A DNA stretch of 64,000 nucleotides from Pseudomonas fluorescens Q2-87 (GTDB lineage: Bacteria > Pseudomonadota > Gammaproteobacteria > Pseudomonadales > Pseudomonadaceae), in contig NZ_CM001558.1 of NCBI RefSeq assembly GCF_000281895.1, positions 5,212,556 through 5,276,555 of the forward strand, given 5' to 3'. Of this stretch, positions 1-12,202 are shown in pieces. Below the pieces are notes generated by a model. The model was given only the letters and a program-made list of their open reading frames with translations, did no database searches and was not told the origin of the DNA. How positions within the stretch are numbered: position 1 is the first letter of the stretch; every line of letters starts with the position of its first letter. Both the position numbers and the translations under genes were made by a program.

Positions 1-1
1 T

Positions 2-469
2 GACTGGCGCGATAAATGGTTGCTCAAGCTGCCGCTGATTGGTGCCTTGATGTACAAATCCGCCGTGGCCCGCTATGCCCGCACGCTTTCCACCACCTTC
101 GCCGCCGGCGTGCCGCTGGTGGAGGCGCTGGATTCAGTGTCGGGGGCCACCGGCAACGTGGTATTCAAACGCGCGGTACAACGCATTCGCCAAGATGTCT
201 CGACCGGCATGCAGTTGAATTTTTCCATGCGTGCCTCGGGCATCTTTCCGAACCTGGCGATCCAGATGACCGCCATCGGCGAGGAATCCGGCGCACTGGA
301 CGACATGCTCGACAAGGTGGCGAGCTTTTATGAGGCCGAGGTGGACAATCTGGTGGACAACCTCACCAGCCTGATGGAACCCTTCATCATGGTGGTCCTG
401 GGGGTGGTCGTCGGCGGCCTGGTGGTTGCCATGTACCTGCCCATCTTTCAACTCGGCTCTGCGATCTGA
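2..469 (+). CDS. pilC: Type IV pilus inner-membrane platform protein PilC, 3' part only
   Basis: The gene enters from the left edge; the last 155 codons are visible. PilC is the inner-membrane platform on which the PilB/PilT ATPases act to extend and retract type IV pili. The visible part is the second GspF/T2SSF domain: a LLKLPLIGALM start, an ARYARTLSTTFAAGVPLVEAL helix, the conserved GEESGALDDMLDKVA stretch, and a last hydrophobic span (about 20 residues) ending MYLPIFQLGSAI, the usual end of PilC. Its stop is one base before the ATG of pilD, so the two genes are co-transcribed. The reading frame is open to base 2; the start lies outside the window. Confidence 0.95.
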   Translation, partial: DWRDKWLLKLPLIGALMYKSAVARYARTLSTTFAAGVPLVEALDSVSGATGNVVFKRAVQRIRQDVSTGMQLNFSMRASGIFPNLAIQMTAIGEESGALDDMLDKVASFYEAEVDNLVDNLTSLMEPFIMVVLGVVVGGLVVAMYLPIFQLGSAI

Positions 470-470
470 C

Positions 471-1340
471 ATGCCCCTGAGCGAATTCTTCCTGCTGTAT
501 CCCCTGGCTTTCGTACTCGTTGCGGCATTGCTCGGCCTGATCATCGGCAGCTTCCTCAACGTGGTGGTGTGGCGCCTGCCTAAGATGCTCAACCGCGAAT
601 GGCGCCTGCAAGCCCAAGACCTGCTGGGCCTGCCGGCCGAGACCCCTGGCCCGGTCTATAACCTGATGCTGCCGCATTCCCAATGCCCCCACTGCAACCA
701 TCGCATCCGGGCCTGGGAGAATATCCCGGTACTCAGCTACCTGCTGCTGCGCGGCCGTTGCTCCAGCTGCGCGGCGCCTATCGGCAGACGTTACCCGCTG
801 ACCGAGCTGGCCTGCGGCGCGCTGTCGGCGTTCGTTGCCTGGCATTTCGGCTTTGGCTGGCAAGCCGCGATGGTGATGGTGCTGACCTGGGGCCTGCTGG
901 GGATGAGCCTGATCGACGCCGAGCATCAATTGCTGCCCGACGCACTGGTACTGCCGCTGTTGTGGCTAGGCTTGATCATCAACAGCTTCGGGCTGTTCGT
1001 CTCCCTGGACCAGGCCCTGTGGGGCGCGGTGGCCGGCTACCTGGCGCTGTGGTCGGTGTTCTGGGTGTTCAAGCTGATCACCGGCAAGGAAGGCATGGGC
1101 TATGGAGATTTCAAGCTGCTGGCAATGCTGGGCGCCTGGGGCGGCTGGCAGATCCTGCCGCTGACGTTGCTGTTGTCATCGTTGGTGGGCGCCGTAGTCG
1201 GGGTCATTGTGCTGCGCCTGCGCGACGCTCCAGGGTCGACCCAAATCCCCTTCGGACCCTATCTGGCCATTGCCGGCTGGATTGCCTTGCTCTGGGGTGG
1301 TCAAATAAGCCACTTCTATTGGCAGTCTGTCGGTTTCTAA
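471..1340 (+). CDS. pilD: Prepilin peptidase / N-methyltransferase PilD
   Basis: A 289-residue polytopic inner-membrane aspartic protease that cleaves the leader of type IV prepilins and type II pseudopilins after Gly and N-methylates the new Phe1. The N-terminal cytoplasmic loop has the two zinc-type CxxC pairs (CPHC and CSSC), and the two catalytic aspartates lie in SLIDAEHQLLPD and GMGYGDFK. Length and motif order fit the full bifunctional family. The start chosen is the ATG right after the pilC stop, because the residues before it are not part of the family. The minor prepilins at 20.5-26.8 kb are its expected substrates. Confidence 0.96.
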   Translation: MPLSEFFLLYPLAFVLVAALLGLIIGSFLNVVVWRLPKMLNREWRLQAQDLLGLPAETPGPVYNLMLPHSQCPHCNHRIRAWENIPVLSYLLLRGRCSSCAAPIGRRYPLTELACGALSAFVAWHFGFGWQAAMVMVLTWGLLGMSLIDAEHQLLPDALVLPLLWLGLIINSFGLFVSLDQALWGAVAGYLALWSVFWVFKLITGKEGMGYGDFKLLAMLGAWGGWQILPLTLLLSSLVGAVVGVIVLRLRDAPGSTQIPFGPYLAIAGWIALLWGGQISHFYWQSVGF

Positions 1341-1352
1341 TGTCGATCCTTT

Positions 1353-1976
1353 ATGAATAACCGTGTGGAACAACCCTGGATTCTCGGTCTGACCGGTGGC
1401 ATCGGCAGCGGCAAGAGCGCGGCGGCCCAGCACTTCATCGACCTGGGCGTGCACGTTGTCGACGCCGATCATGCGGCGCGCTGGGTCGTCGAGCCGGGCC
1501 GTCCGGCGTTGGCTGAAATAGCCGGACACTTCGGTCCAGGTGTGTTGCAGGCCGACGGCACGCTGGACCGAGCGGCCCTGCGTAAACTGATCTTCGAAGA
1601 TGCCGAGGAGCGTCGCTGGCTCGAAGCACTGTTGCATCCGCTGATCGCCGAGGAAATCGCTCACCATCTGGCCCAGGCACAATCACCCTACGCGATCCTG
1701 GTGTCGCCGCTGTTGATCGAGTCGGGGCAGTACGCCATGGCCCAGCGGATCCTGGTGATCGATGCGCCGGAACAATTGCAGATCAAGCGCACCTTGCAGC
1801 GCGACCAGACCAGCGAGCAGCAGGTCCAGGCGATCCTCAAGGCCCAATCCAGTCGCCAGGATCGCTTGAGCCACGCCGACGATGTGGTGGTCAATGACCG
1901 CGACCTCGCCTGGCTGCACAGCGAGGTCGAGCGCCTGCATCACTTTTACCTTACTTTGCGTGGAGGCCAATCATGA
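1353..1976 (+). CDS. coaE: Dephospho-CoA kinase
   Basis: A 207-residue P-loop kinase that phosphorylates the 3'-hydroxyl of dephospho-CoA, the last step of CoA synthesis. Walker A is GGIGSGKS near residue 15, followed by the VVDAD substrate motif. The LID-type region with basic residues and the C-terminal [16 protein letters not shown] segment, typical of CoaE, are present. It starts 12 bases after pilD and its last codon overlaps the ATG of yacG (ATGA), so pilC-pilD-coaE-yacG looks like one transcript, the usual order in pseudomonads. Confidence 0.97.
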   Translation: MNNRVEQPWILGLTGGIGSGKSAAAQHFIDLGVHVVDADHAARWVVEPGRPALAEIAGHFGPGVLQADGTLDRAALRKLIFEDAEERRWLEALLHPLIAEEIAHHLAQAQSPYAILVSPLLIESGQYAMAQRILVIDAPEQLQIKRTLQRDQTSEQQVQAILKAQSSRQDRLSHADDVVVNDRDLAWLHSEVERLHHFYLTLRGGQS

Positions 1977-2173
1977 GCCAAACCCCAACCGTCGATTGCC
2001 CTACCTGTGGCGCCCCTGTGGAATGGAGCCCGGAGAACAAGTTCCGGCCGTTCTGCTCCGATCGCTGCAAACTGATCGACCTGGGCGCCTGGGCGTCGGA
2101 GGAACACAAGATTCCAGTCAGTCCCGACGCCGAGGATGAGCTGTTCAGCGAAGATTTCGAGCCTCGCCATTAA
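1973..2173 (+). CDS. yacG: DNA gyrase inhibitor YacG (zinc-binding)
   Basis: A 66-residue protein with four cysteines in CPTC near residues 9-12 and CSDRC near 28-32 that form a single zinc site; the acidic tail ([12 protein letters not shown]) is typical. Family members bind GyrB and inhibit gyrase. Its ATG overlaps the coaE stop, implying translational coupling. The stop overlaps the stop of the convergent small gene on the other strand within the four bases ttaa. Confidence 0.93.
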   Translation: MSQTPTVDCPTCGAPVEWSPENKFRPFCSDRCKLIDLGAWASEEHKIPVSPDAEDELFSEDFEPRH

Positions 2174-2385
2174 GGCCGCATGAAACCGTAGTCCTGTTCA
2201 TCATCGAGATTTTCCGCCAGGAAACTCAACTCATCGGCCAGGTCTTCAACACTGCGTACTGTCTTGCTCTGCTGCACGATTGCGCTGAGCAAGGCACGCA
2301 GGCTCAAGCCCGGATCGAAACCGATCTCCATTGCCGCATCGTGGCTACGCCTGATTTCTTGCCTGGCCCATTCATAAACACTCAT
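2170..2385 (-). CDS. Small conserved hypothetical protein (71 aa)
   Basis: A 71-residue acidic soluble protein starting [17 protein letters not shown]; no domain recognised. The ATG at 2385 is preferred over one ten codons upstream because a good ribosome site (CAGGAG) sits 9 bases before it. It has no signal peptide or membrane segment. Similar short proteins occur beside yacG in other pseudomonads as far as I recall; the function is unknown. It converges on yacG with overlapping stop codons. Confidence 0.75.
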   Translation of the reverse strand: MSVYEWARQEIRRSHDAAMEIGFDPGLSLRALLSAIVQQSKTVRSVEDLADELSFLAENLDDEQDYGFMRP

Positions 2386-2448
2386 GGCTGTGCTCCTGGA
2401 AATTTTCCAGAGCATGAAGGGCGCCTGCCCGGCCAGCCTTGACGTGAA

Positions 2449-3135
2449 TCAAGGCTTGTCGTCATCGTTCCAGGGCGCCGACAAGTAGCGCGTGCGGTTG
2501 AAGGTCTCCAGCCATTCGGGGCTGAATACCACCAGCGCGCTGATCACCATGCCGTTGATGAACGCTTCGGGAAAAATGATCAGCCAGAGATAACCGACGA
2601 AATCCTCCAGCCAATAAGGCATGGCGAATATGCCGTCGTACCACAGCAAGCCAAGCCCCAGCAGCAGGCAGGCCAACGCCGAAAGTGCGGCGGCGAGAAA
2701 CCCGGAACAGAAGATATACACAAACAGATTACGCGGCTGGGCGCGCTCTACCAGGATCGCGCAGCACTCGGTGATCAGTACCGGCAACAGGATCAGCAGC
2801 GCGCCATTGACGCCTATCGCCGCCATGTCCTGGCGCCCCAGCAACACCAACGCAAGCTGGGCACAAAATCCACCGAGGATCGCCAGCGGCCAGTCCAGCA
2901 GCAACGTCACGGCCGTCATGCCAATGAAATGATACGAGACGCCCGTGTCGAAGTCCCGTCGCACCAGCCACAACATGAACAGTGCCAGCACGGTGCCGAA
3001 CAACAAGTGCTGGCGACGGCCGTCGGTGAACAACTCGACCCACGGCGCCCGCCATACGGCCCAGGCCAGCACCGGCACATAAACCAGCCAGCCGGCCGCC
3101 AGGGTCTGGGGTGAGAGCAGTTCGGCGCCGATCAT
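2449..3135 (-). CDS. CbiM-like energy-coupling-factor permease / membrane protein
   Basis: A 228-residue integral membrane protein with about six or seven hydrophobic helices and a charged C-terminus (NDDDKP). The overall pattern, including GVSYHFIGMTAVTLLLDWPLA and a membrane-embedded GGFCAQ segment, resembles the CbiM/energy-coupling-factor S-component family that takes up Co2+/Ni2+. No A or T component is adjacent, so transport activity is inferred from the family only. It stands alone, with a REPIN upstream. Confidence 0.72.
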   Translation of the reverse strand: MIGAELLSPQTLAAGWLVYVPVLAWAVWRAPWVELFTDGRRQHLLFGTVLALFMLWLVRRDFDTGVSYHFIGMTAVTLLLDWPLAILGGFCAQLALVLLGRQDMAAIGVNGALLILLPVLITECCAILVERAQPRNLFVYIFCSGFLAAALSALACLLLGLGLLWYDGIFAMPYWLEDFVGYLWLIIFPEAFINGMVISALVVFSPEWLETFNRTRYLSAPWNDDDKP

Positions 3136-3171
3136 GAAACAACTCCTTTCGTTTGTCGTTGCATCAACCTT

Positions 3172-3268
3172 CCGTGGCGAGGGAGCTTGCTCCCGTGGGG
3201 TTGCGAAGCAGCCCTAAAGAATTTGCGACCGCTTCGCGCTCGAGCGGGAGCAAGCTCCCTCGCCACGG
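3172..3268. repeat. REPIN (inverted pair of REP elements)
   Basis: ccgtggcgagggagcttgct at the left is mirrored by agcaagctccctcgccacgg at the right around a ~45-base spacer. This is the gagggagcttgctccc REP subtype, different from the gtgggagcgggcttgctcgc type elsewhere in the window. Intergenic, likely mobilised by a REP-associated RAYT transposase encoded elsewhere. Confidence 0.85.
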
Positions 3269-3362
3269 TCACTTCAAGCCAGCAGTCTACACCCCACCCT
3301 AAAGTCTCAATAATCAACGCAATGCTTTCAGCTTGTCGCAATAGAACGCTAAGCTTGGGTTC

Positions 3363-3989
3363 ATGGATGATTCCGACTACTTACGCCTGCTGACCATCGC
3401 GGCCGAGCAAGCCAACGCCTTTCTCTCCAATGCCCGCAAATGGGAGCGTGAGCGTTGGGTCTGCCAGCGTCTGCTGCAAGGCTTGAACGTGCCGTACCGT
3501 GCCGACGAGTTCGCCCCTGCGGGAGAGCCGCCGGACGTGTTGTTTCGCGATGCCAATTTCGAGGTGTTTTTCGTGCTTGACGAGGGCCGTCGCCTCAATG
3601 ACGAATGGCGCGACGAACTGCAACGGCGTCGCAGCGCATTTTCATTGAGCCAACTGGTGCGCCGCGAAGCCAAGCCACGCCGGATCCCGGCCAATGAGTT
3701 CCTGCTCCGGCTGGCCCCGACCCTGCGCAAGAAAGCCCACAACTACACCGAACGCGGCATGGACCTGGGGGAGTTGGACATCATTGCGTTCGCCAGCCTC
3801 AAGCGTGAAGTGCTGGACCTCAACAGCCACTTTCCGCCGCCCACCGAGTACCTGCGCCAGGGTTGGCGCTCACTGTCGCTGGTGGGGCCGACGTTTGCCC
3901 GGGTGCTGTTCGCCCACCCCGACGCACCGGATTTCCTGCGAGGCAACCTGGGCCGCAGCATCGTCTTCGATGTGGGGATCAGTCTTTGA
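3363..3989 (+). CDS. DUF1780 domain protein
   Basis: A 208-residue soluble protein starting MDDSDYLRLLTIAAEQANAFL. It matches the pseudomonad DUF1780 family by its WERERWVCQRLLQGLNVPYR stretch and central FRDANFEVFFVLDEGRRLNDEW motif. The biochemical role is unknown; the E-x-F-V pattern in a mixed alpha/beta context faintly recalls nuclease-like folds, but I cannot support that. Its stop TTTGA overlaps the TTG start of the MOSC gene, so the two are coupled. Confidence 0.85.
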   Translation: MDDSDYLRLLTIAAEQANAFLSNARKWERERWVCQRLLQGLNVPYRADEFAPAGEPPDVLFRDANFEVFFVLDEGRRLNDEWRDELQRRRSAFSLSQLVRREAKPRRIPANEFLLRLAPTLRKKAHNYTERGMDLGELDIIAFASLKREVLDLNSHFPPPTEYLRQGWRSLSLVGPTFARVLFAHPDAPDFLRGNLGRSIVFDVGISL

Positions 3990-4513
3990 GCCCCCTGCAG
4001 GAATTGATTGGCGCAGTGCCGCAGCAGGGCTGCGTGCGCTGGATCGGCGTACGCCCCGAGGGGCACGCACCGATGATCGAACTGGACGCCGTGGAGGCGC
4101 GCCTGGAAGCAGGACTGACTGGCGATCATGCCCGTCCGGGAGTGCGCAATGCGCGACAGGTGACGTTGATCCAGTGGGAACACCTGGCCGTCATCGGCTC
4201 GCTGATGGGCCGCCCGGCGGATCGTCCCGTACTGCCGCAAGAGTTGCGCCGCAACATCGCCGTCAGCGGCATCAATCTGTTCAGCCTCAAGGGCCGACGC
4301 TTTCGCATCGGCCAGGCCATCTTCGAAACCACCGGCTGGTGCCAGCCCTGCGCACGCTTGGAGCGCAACTTGGGTGAAGGTACGTTTCAGGCCGTGCGCG
4401 GCCATGGTGGAATCACCGCACGAGTGTTAAAAAGTGGAATCATTCGCCTGGACGACCGCTTGAGCGTCGAGCCCGTCCCGGCGAGCGGCTACGCTGCTTT
4501 CAATGCCGGATAG
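3986..4513 (+). CDS. MOSC domain protein
   Basis: A 175-residue protein of the MOSC (molybdenum cofactor sulfurase C-terminal) family. Diagnostic stretches are GLTGDHARPGVRNARQVTLIQWEHL, the RRNIAVSGINLFSLKGRRF core and CQPCARLERNLGEG, which holds the conserved cysteine of the family. MOSC proteins bind sulfur/metal cofactors; the substrate is not known here. The start chosen is TTG at 3986, which overlaps the DUF1780 stop and gives SPLQELIGAV as N-terminus; no ATG or GTG fits the family alignment upstream. Confidence 0.85.
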   Translation: MSPLQELIGAVPQQGCVRWIGVRPEGHAPMIELDAVEARLEAGLTGDHARPGVRNARQVTLIQWEHLAVIGSLMGRPADRPVLPQELRRNIAVSGINLFSLKGRRFRIGQAIFETTGWCQPCARLERNLGEGTFQAVRGHGGITARVLKSGIIRLDDRLSVEPVPASGYAAFNAG

Positions 4514-4565
4514 CTGGACGCTGTAGCGTCCAAACAATTCGCAACGTCTACCTGACGAGGCCTTT

Positions 4566-4739
4566 ATGACCAGCCGCCTGAACCCAGATGACCAGAAGCA
4601 TGTCGAAGAGTACCTGCAACTGTCCCAGCACCGAGTCGAGCGCCGGCCTTTCCGGCCGTGGATGCTCCTGGTGGTGGTGCTGGCCGTGACCATCGGCCTG
4701 GGCCTGTTGAGCCGACTGATCAGTTACCTGACGCTATGA
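4566..4739 (+). CDS. DUF3094 small membrane protein
   Basis: A 57-residue protein starting MTSRLNPDDQKHVEEYLQLS with an N-terminal soluble helix, a basic RRPFRPW stretch, and one C-terminal membrane span (LLVVVLAVTIGLGLLSRLI). This is the DUF3094 pattern found in pseudomonads. The ribosome site is a GACGAGG a few bases before the ATG. It lies between the MOSC gene and the NADH dehydrogenase on the same strand; function unknown. Confidence 0.8.
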   Translation: MTSRLNPDDQKHVEEYLQLSQHRVERRPFRPWMLLVVVLAVTIGLGLLSRLISYLTL

Positions 4740-4799
4740 GCCGCATCGCGCTCGCTCGGGTAACGGCACCGATTTCCTTTAGCCTTGCGAGATATCCCC

Positions 4800-6098
4800 A
4801 TGACTCATCGTATTGTCATCGTTGGCGGCGGCGCCGGCGGCCTGGAGTTGGCGACCCGCCTGGGTAAGACTCTGGGCAAGCGTGGCACGGCCAGTGTGAT
4901 GCTGGTCGACGCGAACCTGACCCACATCTGGAAACCCCTGCTGCACGAAGTGGCTGCCGGTTCGCTAAACTCCTCCGAAGACGAACTCAACTATGTCGCC
5001 CAGGCAAAATGGAACCACTTCGAGTTCCAGTTGGGGCGCATGAGTGGCCTGGACCGTGAACTGAAGAAAATCCAACTGGCCGCTACCTATGACGAGGCGG
5101 GTGTGGAGCTGTTGCCGGCCCGGGAACTGGGCTACGACACTTTGGTCATCGCGGTTGGCAGCACCACCAATGACTTCGGCACCGAAGGCGCGGCGCAGCA
5201 TTGCCTGTTCCTCGACACGCGCAAGCAGGCCGAGCGCTTCCACCAGCAATTGCTCAACCATTACCTGCGCGCCCATGCCGGCCAGACCGATGTGGTCGAG
5301 CGTATCAGCGTCGCCATCGTCGGCGCCGGTGCGACCGGCGTCGAACTGGCCGCCGAGCTGCACAATGCCGCCCATGAGCTGGCGGCCTACGGCCTGGACC
5401 GAATCAAGCCGGAAAACATGCACATCACCCTGATCGAAGCCGGGCCACGCGTGCTTCCAGCCTTGCCCGAGCGCATCAGCGGTCCGGTGCACAAGACCCT
5501 GGAAAAACTCGGGGTCAACGTCATGACCAACGCCGCCGTCAGCCAAGTGACCGCCGATAGCCTGATCACTGCCGATGGCAAAGTGATCGATGCCAGCCTC
5601 AAAGTCTGGGCCGCCGGCATCCGCGCGCCGGGTTTTCTCAAGGACATCGATGGACTGGAAACCAACCGGATCAATCAGCTACAAGTCCTGCCGACACTCC
5701 AGACCAGCCGCGACGAGAACATCTTTGCCTTCGGCGACTGCGCGGCCTGCCCGCAACCGGGCAGCGACCGCAACGTCCCGCCCCGCGCCCAGGCCGCGCA
5801 CCAGCAGGCCTCGCTGCTGGCCAAGTCGTTGAAGCTGCGGATCGAAGGCAAGGCCCTGCCCGAATACAAATACACCGACTACGGCTCGCTGATCTCGCTG
5901 TCGCGTTTCTCGGCGGTGGGCAACCTGATGGGCAACCTGACCGGTAGCGTGATGCTCGAAGGTTGGCTGGCGCGGATGTTCTACGTGTCGCTGTACCGCA
6001 TGCACCAGATGGCGCTGTACGGCATGTTCCGCACGGCGATGCTGATGCTGGGTAGCAAGATTGGGCGTGGGACGGAGCCGCGGCTCAAGTTGCACTGA
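4800..6098 (+). CDS. ndh: Type II NADH:quinone oxidoreductase (NDH-2)
   Basis: A 432-residue flavoprotein that passes electrons from NADH to ubiquinone without pumping protons, peripheral on the inner membrane. The FAD Rossmann motif GGGAGGLELA is at residues 8-17, the NADH-binding GAGATGVELAAEL near 170, and the FAD-closing motif NIFAFGDCAAC near 300. The C-terminal part has the amphipathic membrane-anchoring helices (GWLARMFYVSLYRMHQMALYG). The ATG at 4800 is preferred over a TTG five codons earlier because MTHRIVIVGGG is the family start. No partner genes adjoin it. Confidence 0.94.
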   Translation: MTHRIVIVGGGAGGLELATRLGKTLGKRGTASVMLVDANLTHIWKPLLHEVAAGSLNSSEDELNYVAQAKWNHFEFQLGRMSGLDRELKKIQLAATYDEAGVELLPARELGYDTLVIAVGSTTNDFGTEGAAQHCLFLDTRKQAERFHQQLLNHYLRAHAGQTDVVERISVAIVGAGATGVELAAELHNAAHELAAYGLDRIKPENMHITLIEAGPRVLPALPERISGPVHKTLEKLGVNVMTNAAVSQVTADSLITADGKVIDASLKVWAAGIRAPGFLKDIDGLETNRINQLQVLPTLQTSRDENIFAFGDCAACPQPGSDRNVPPRAQAAHQQASLLAKSLKLRIEGKALPEYKYTDYGSLISLSRFSAVGNLMGNLTGSVMLEGWLARMFYVSLYRMHQMALYGMFRTAMLMLGSKIGRGTEPRLKLH

Positions 6099-6154
6099 GG
6101 CTAAGCTTCTTACAGCAGCGGCGAACTTTAAAACTCCGTCGTCGCAACTATAGC

Positions 6155-6237
6155 CTTCGCGAGCAAGCCCGCTCCCACACGAGACTCGGTACAGCATATG
6201 TACGCGATTAACTGCGGGAGCGGGCTTGCTCGCTAAG
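6155..6237. repeat. REP pair, opposite polarity
   Basis: cttcgcgagcaagcccgctc comes first and gcgggagcgggcttgctcgc second, around a short spacer. In most other pairs of this window the gtggg end faces outward; here it faces inward. Confidence 0.8.
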
Positions 6238-6299
6238 ACGGTAGCGCAGTCGACACCCATCCATCTAGCGGGTGGTTGAGCGCCGACTCCGTTCTTCAA

Positions 6300-7940
<1,641 letters not shown>

Positions 7941-8030
7941 TTATTGTTGGCCTGGTGTGGGGCCATGCCCCTGTCGGCGGGTTATCGGCAAGTTGTACGA
8001 CAACTTGAAGGCTTGCGGTTTTTCGCACGC

Positions 8031-8067
8031 AAAAAAAAATCCCCGTAACTTTCGATACGAGGATTTT
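8031..8067 (-). terminator. Rho-independent terminator after the tRNA cluster
   Basis: Read on the minus strand, AAATCCTCGTA and TACGGGGATTT pair (with G-T wobble) around an 8-base loop and run into nine Ts. It lies directly 3' of the last tRNA-Pro. Confidence 0.75.
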
Positions 8068-8072
8068 TAATA

Positions 8073-8149
8073 TGGTCGGGGTAAGGGGATTCGAACTCCT
8101 GACATCCTGCTCCCAAAGCAGGCGCGCTACCGGACTGCGCTATACCCCG
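8073..8149 (-). tRNA. tRNA-Pro (anticodon TGG), copy 2
   Basis: 77 bases including encoded CCA. The acceptor stem CGGGGTA pairs with TACCCCG, the anticodon arm is CTGCT-TTGGGA-AGCAG with TGG, and the T arm has GTTCGAATC. It is identical in sequence to the copy at 8325-8401. It starts one base after the T-run of an upstream terminator-like hairpin. Confidence 0.97.
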
Positions 8150-8150
8150 G

Positions 8151-8181
8151 TAAAAAAAAGGCGACCTTTGCAAGTCGCCTT
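8151..8181 (-). terminator. Terminator-like hairpin inside the tRNA cluster
   Basis: Minus strand AAGGCGAC-ttgcaaag-GTCGCCTT followed by eight Ts: an 8-bp stem with a canonical U-tract. It sits between tRNA-Lys and the last tRNA-Pro and abuts the 5' end of that tRNA-Pro, so that gene would need read-through. Confidence 0.75.
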
Positions 8182-8243
8182 CCTCGATCAGCGCTTTTGG
8201 CTTCTGATCTTAAGATTCGATTCCAGCGAACTGGTTTCAAAAA

Positions 8244-8319
8244 TGGTGGGTCGTGTGGGATTCGAACCTACGACCAATTGGTTAAAAGCCAACTGCTCTA
8301 CCAACTGAGCTAACGACCC
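8244..8319 (-). tRNA. tRNA-Lys (anticodon TTT)
   Basis: 76 bases with encoded CCA; acceptor GGGTCGT/ACGACCC, D arm AGCTCAGTTGGTAGAGCA, anticodon loop CTTTTAA with TTT, T loop GTTCGAATC. Second to last in the cluster. Confidence 0.97.
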
Positions 8320-8324
8320 AAAAA

Positions 8325-8401
8325 TGGTCGGGGTAAGGGGATTCGAACTCCTGACATCCTGCTCCCAAAGCAGGCGCGCTACCGGACTGCGCTATACCCC
8401 G
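8325..8401 (-). tRNA. tRNA-Pro (anticodon TGG), copy 1
   Basis: 77 bases with encoded CCA and TGG anticodon; identical to the copy at 8073-8149. It is five bases upstream of tRNA-Lys. Confidence 0.97.
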
Positions 8402-8408
8402 ATTGAAA

Positions 8409-8484
8409 TGGCTCCGTGACCAGGACTCGAACCTGGGACCCAATGATTAACAGTCATTTGCTCTACCGACTGAGCTATCACGGA
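8409..8484 (-). tRNA. tRNA-Asn (anticodon GTT)
   Basis: 76 bases with encoded CCA; acceptor TCCGTGA/TCACGGA, anticodon loop CTGTTAA with GTT, T loop GTTCGAGTC. First gene of the minus-strand tRNA cluster. Confidence 0.97.
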
Positions 8485-8570
8485 ACTGATATTTCAAGTT
8501 ACTGCATTGAAGCTAGCTTCAACCTCTTCTACCCGTCTGCATCGCTGCGTTCGTGTGTCTGAGGCGCGCT

Positions 8571-8598
8571 ATTCTACAATTTTCAGAACCTCTGTCAA
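8571..8598 (-). promoter_or_regulatory. Sigma-70 promoter of the tRNA cluster
   Basis: On the minus strand a perfect -35 TTGACA (8598-8593), a 16-base spacer and a -10 TAGAAT (8576-8571) are followed by the GC-rich discriminator AGCGCGC, typical of stringently controlled stable-RNA promoters. It lies about 90 bases upstream of tRNA-Asn. Confidence 0.85.
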
Positions 8599-8730
8599 CC
8601 CCTTAAATTGCTTTCAAGACAATGATTTGCAACTTATTTTGGATTCCTTCTCAGGGAGAAGTCTTCCTGGGGGTGACGTACTGCGGGGCGCACTTTACAA
8701 GCCTTTTCCTTTGAGTTCAACGGCCTGATG

Positions 8731-8760
8731 AAAAAATGGCCTCGTCAGGCGAGGCCATTT
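8731..8760 (-). terminator. Rho-independent terminator of clpB
   Basis: Minus strand AAATGGCCTCG-cctga-CGAGGCCATTT, an 11-bp stem followed by a run of Ts, placed 22 bases after the clpB stop. Confidence 0.9.
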
Positions 8761-8782
8761 CAACAGCGGGCTATACCGGCTT

Positions 8783-11347
<2,565 letters not shown>

Positions 11348-11418
11348 GGGTCACCTTCCTTTTGAGCAGGCCGGACCGGAAAACATCCTGAATGAAGAAA
11401 CCTGCCAGATACCGCTAT

Positions 11419-11446
11419 AGATGTGGTCGATTCTGGAAGATTCAAG
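11419..11446 (-). promoter_or_regulatory. Sigma-32 (RpoH) heat-shock promoter for clpB
   Basis: On the minus strand CTTGAAT (11446-11440), 13 bases, then CCACATCT (11426-11419), against the established RpoH consensus CTTGAAA-N13-17-CCCCATNT. It lies about 72 bases upstream of the clpB ATG. Confidence 0.8.
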
Positions 11447-11476
11447 CAGCGCACTGTTGATGCAGATCAGAGAAGT

Positions 11477-12202
11477 CTAGCGTTCGATCCAAACCAGGGA
11501 AGCGAAGCGACCGGTGCGTGGGTTGCGCCGGTAGGAAAAGAAGCGCGGATCGGTCACGGTGCACAAGCCGCCACCGTAGACTGCCGTAACACCGCGCGCC
11601 GCCAGGCGCAAACGCGCCAGCGCATAAATGTCGGCGAGGAATTTGCCGGGGTTGTGGCTGGGTGCAAAGGCCTGCGTCGCCTGGGGCAGTTGCGCGACAA
11701 AGGCTTCGCGCACTTCCGGCCCGACTTCGAACGCTTGCGGGCCGATGGCCGGGCCGAGCCAGGCCAGTATCTCACCAGCGGGCACTGCAAGGCTGTCGAG
11801 CGTGGCTCCCAGCACCCCGTTCGCCAGCCCGCGCCAACCGGCATGGGCCGCCGCGACGCGGCTGCCGGCACGGTTGCAGAAGAGCACCGGCAAGCAATCC
11901 GCCGTCATCGCCGTGCAGGCGATACCCGGCGTTGCGGTCCAACTGGCATCGGCGGTCGCGACCCGCGCCGGGTCAGCCTCGACCACGACAGTGCCATGGA
12001 CCTGCTGCAGCCAGGCCGGTGCGATGGCGAAGTGATCGGTAAGGCGACGACGGTTCTCGGCGACGGCCGTCGGGTCGTCGTCCACATGATTGCCGAGGTT
12101 GAGGCTGTCGAACGGCGCCAGGCTGACGCCGCCCGCTCGGGTGGTGACGCAGGCCTTGACCCGGGCCGGCGCGGGCCAGTCGGGTATCAGCCAGTCACTC
12201 AT
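11477..12202 (-). CDS. pgeF: Peptidoglycan editing factor PgeF (laccase-domain, YfiH)
   Basis: A 241-residue multicopper-polyphenol-oxidase-fold protein. Signature segments are LTTRAGGVSLAPFDSLNLGNHVDDDP, the TADCLPVLFCN metal/active motif with Cys, and VAAAHAGWRGLANGVL containing the active-site His. YfiH proteins prevent misincorporation of serine into peptidoglycan and have purine-nucleoside activity. Its ATG overlaps the rluD stop (ATGA), so rluD and pgeF are coupled, with pgeF second. Confidence 0.93.
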   Translation of the reverse strand: MSDWLIPDWPAPARVKACVTTRAGGVSLAPFDSLNLGNHVDDDPTAVAENRRRLTDHFAIAPAWLQQVHGTVVVEADPARVATADASWTATPGIACTAMTADCLPVLFCNRAGSRVAAAHAGWRGLANGVLGATLDSLAVPAGEILAWLGPAIGPQAFEVGPEVREAFVAQLPQATQAFAPSHNPGKFLADIYALARLRLAARGVTAVYGGGLCTVTDPRFFSYRRNPRTGRFASLVWIER

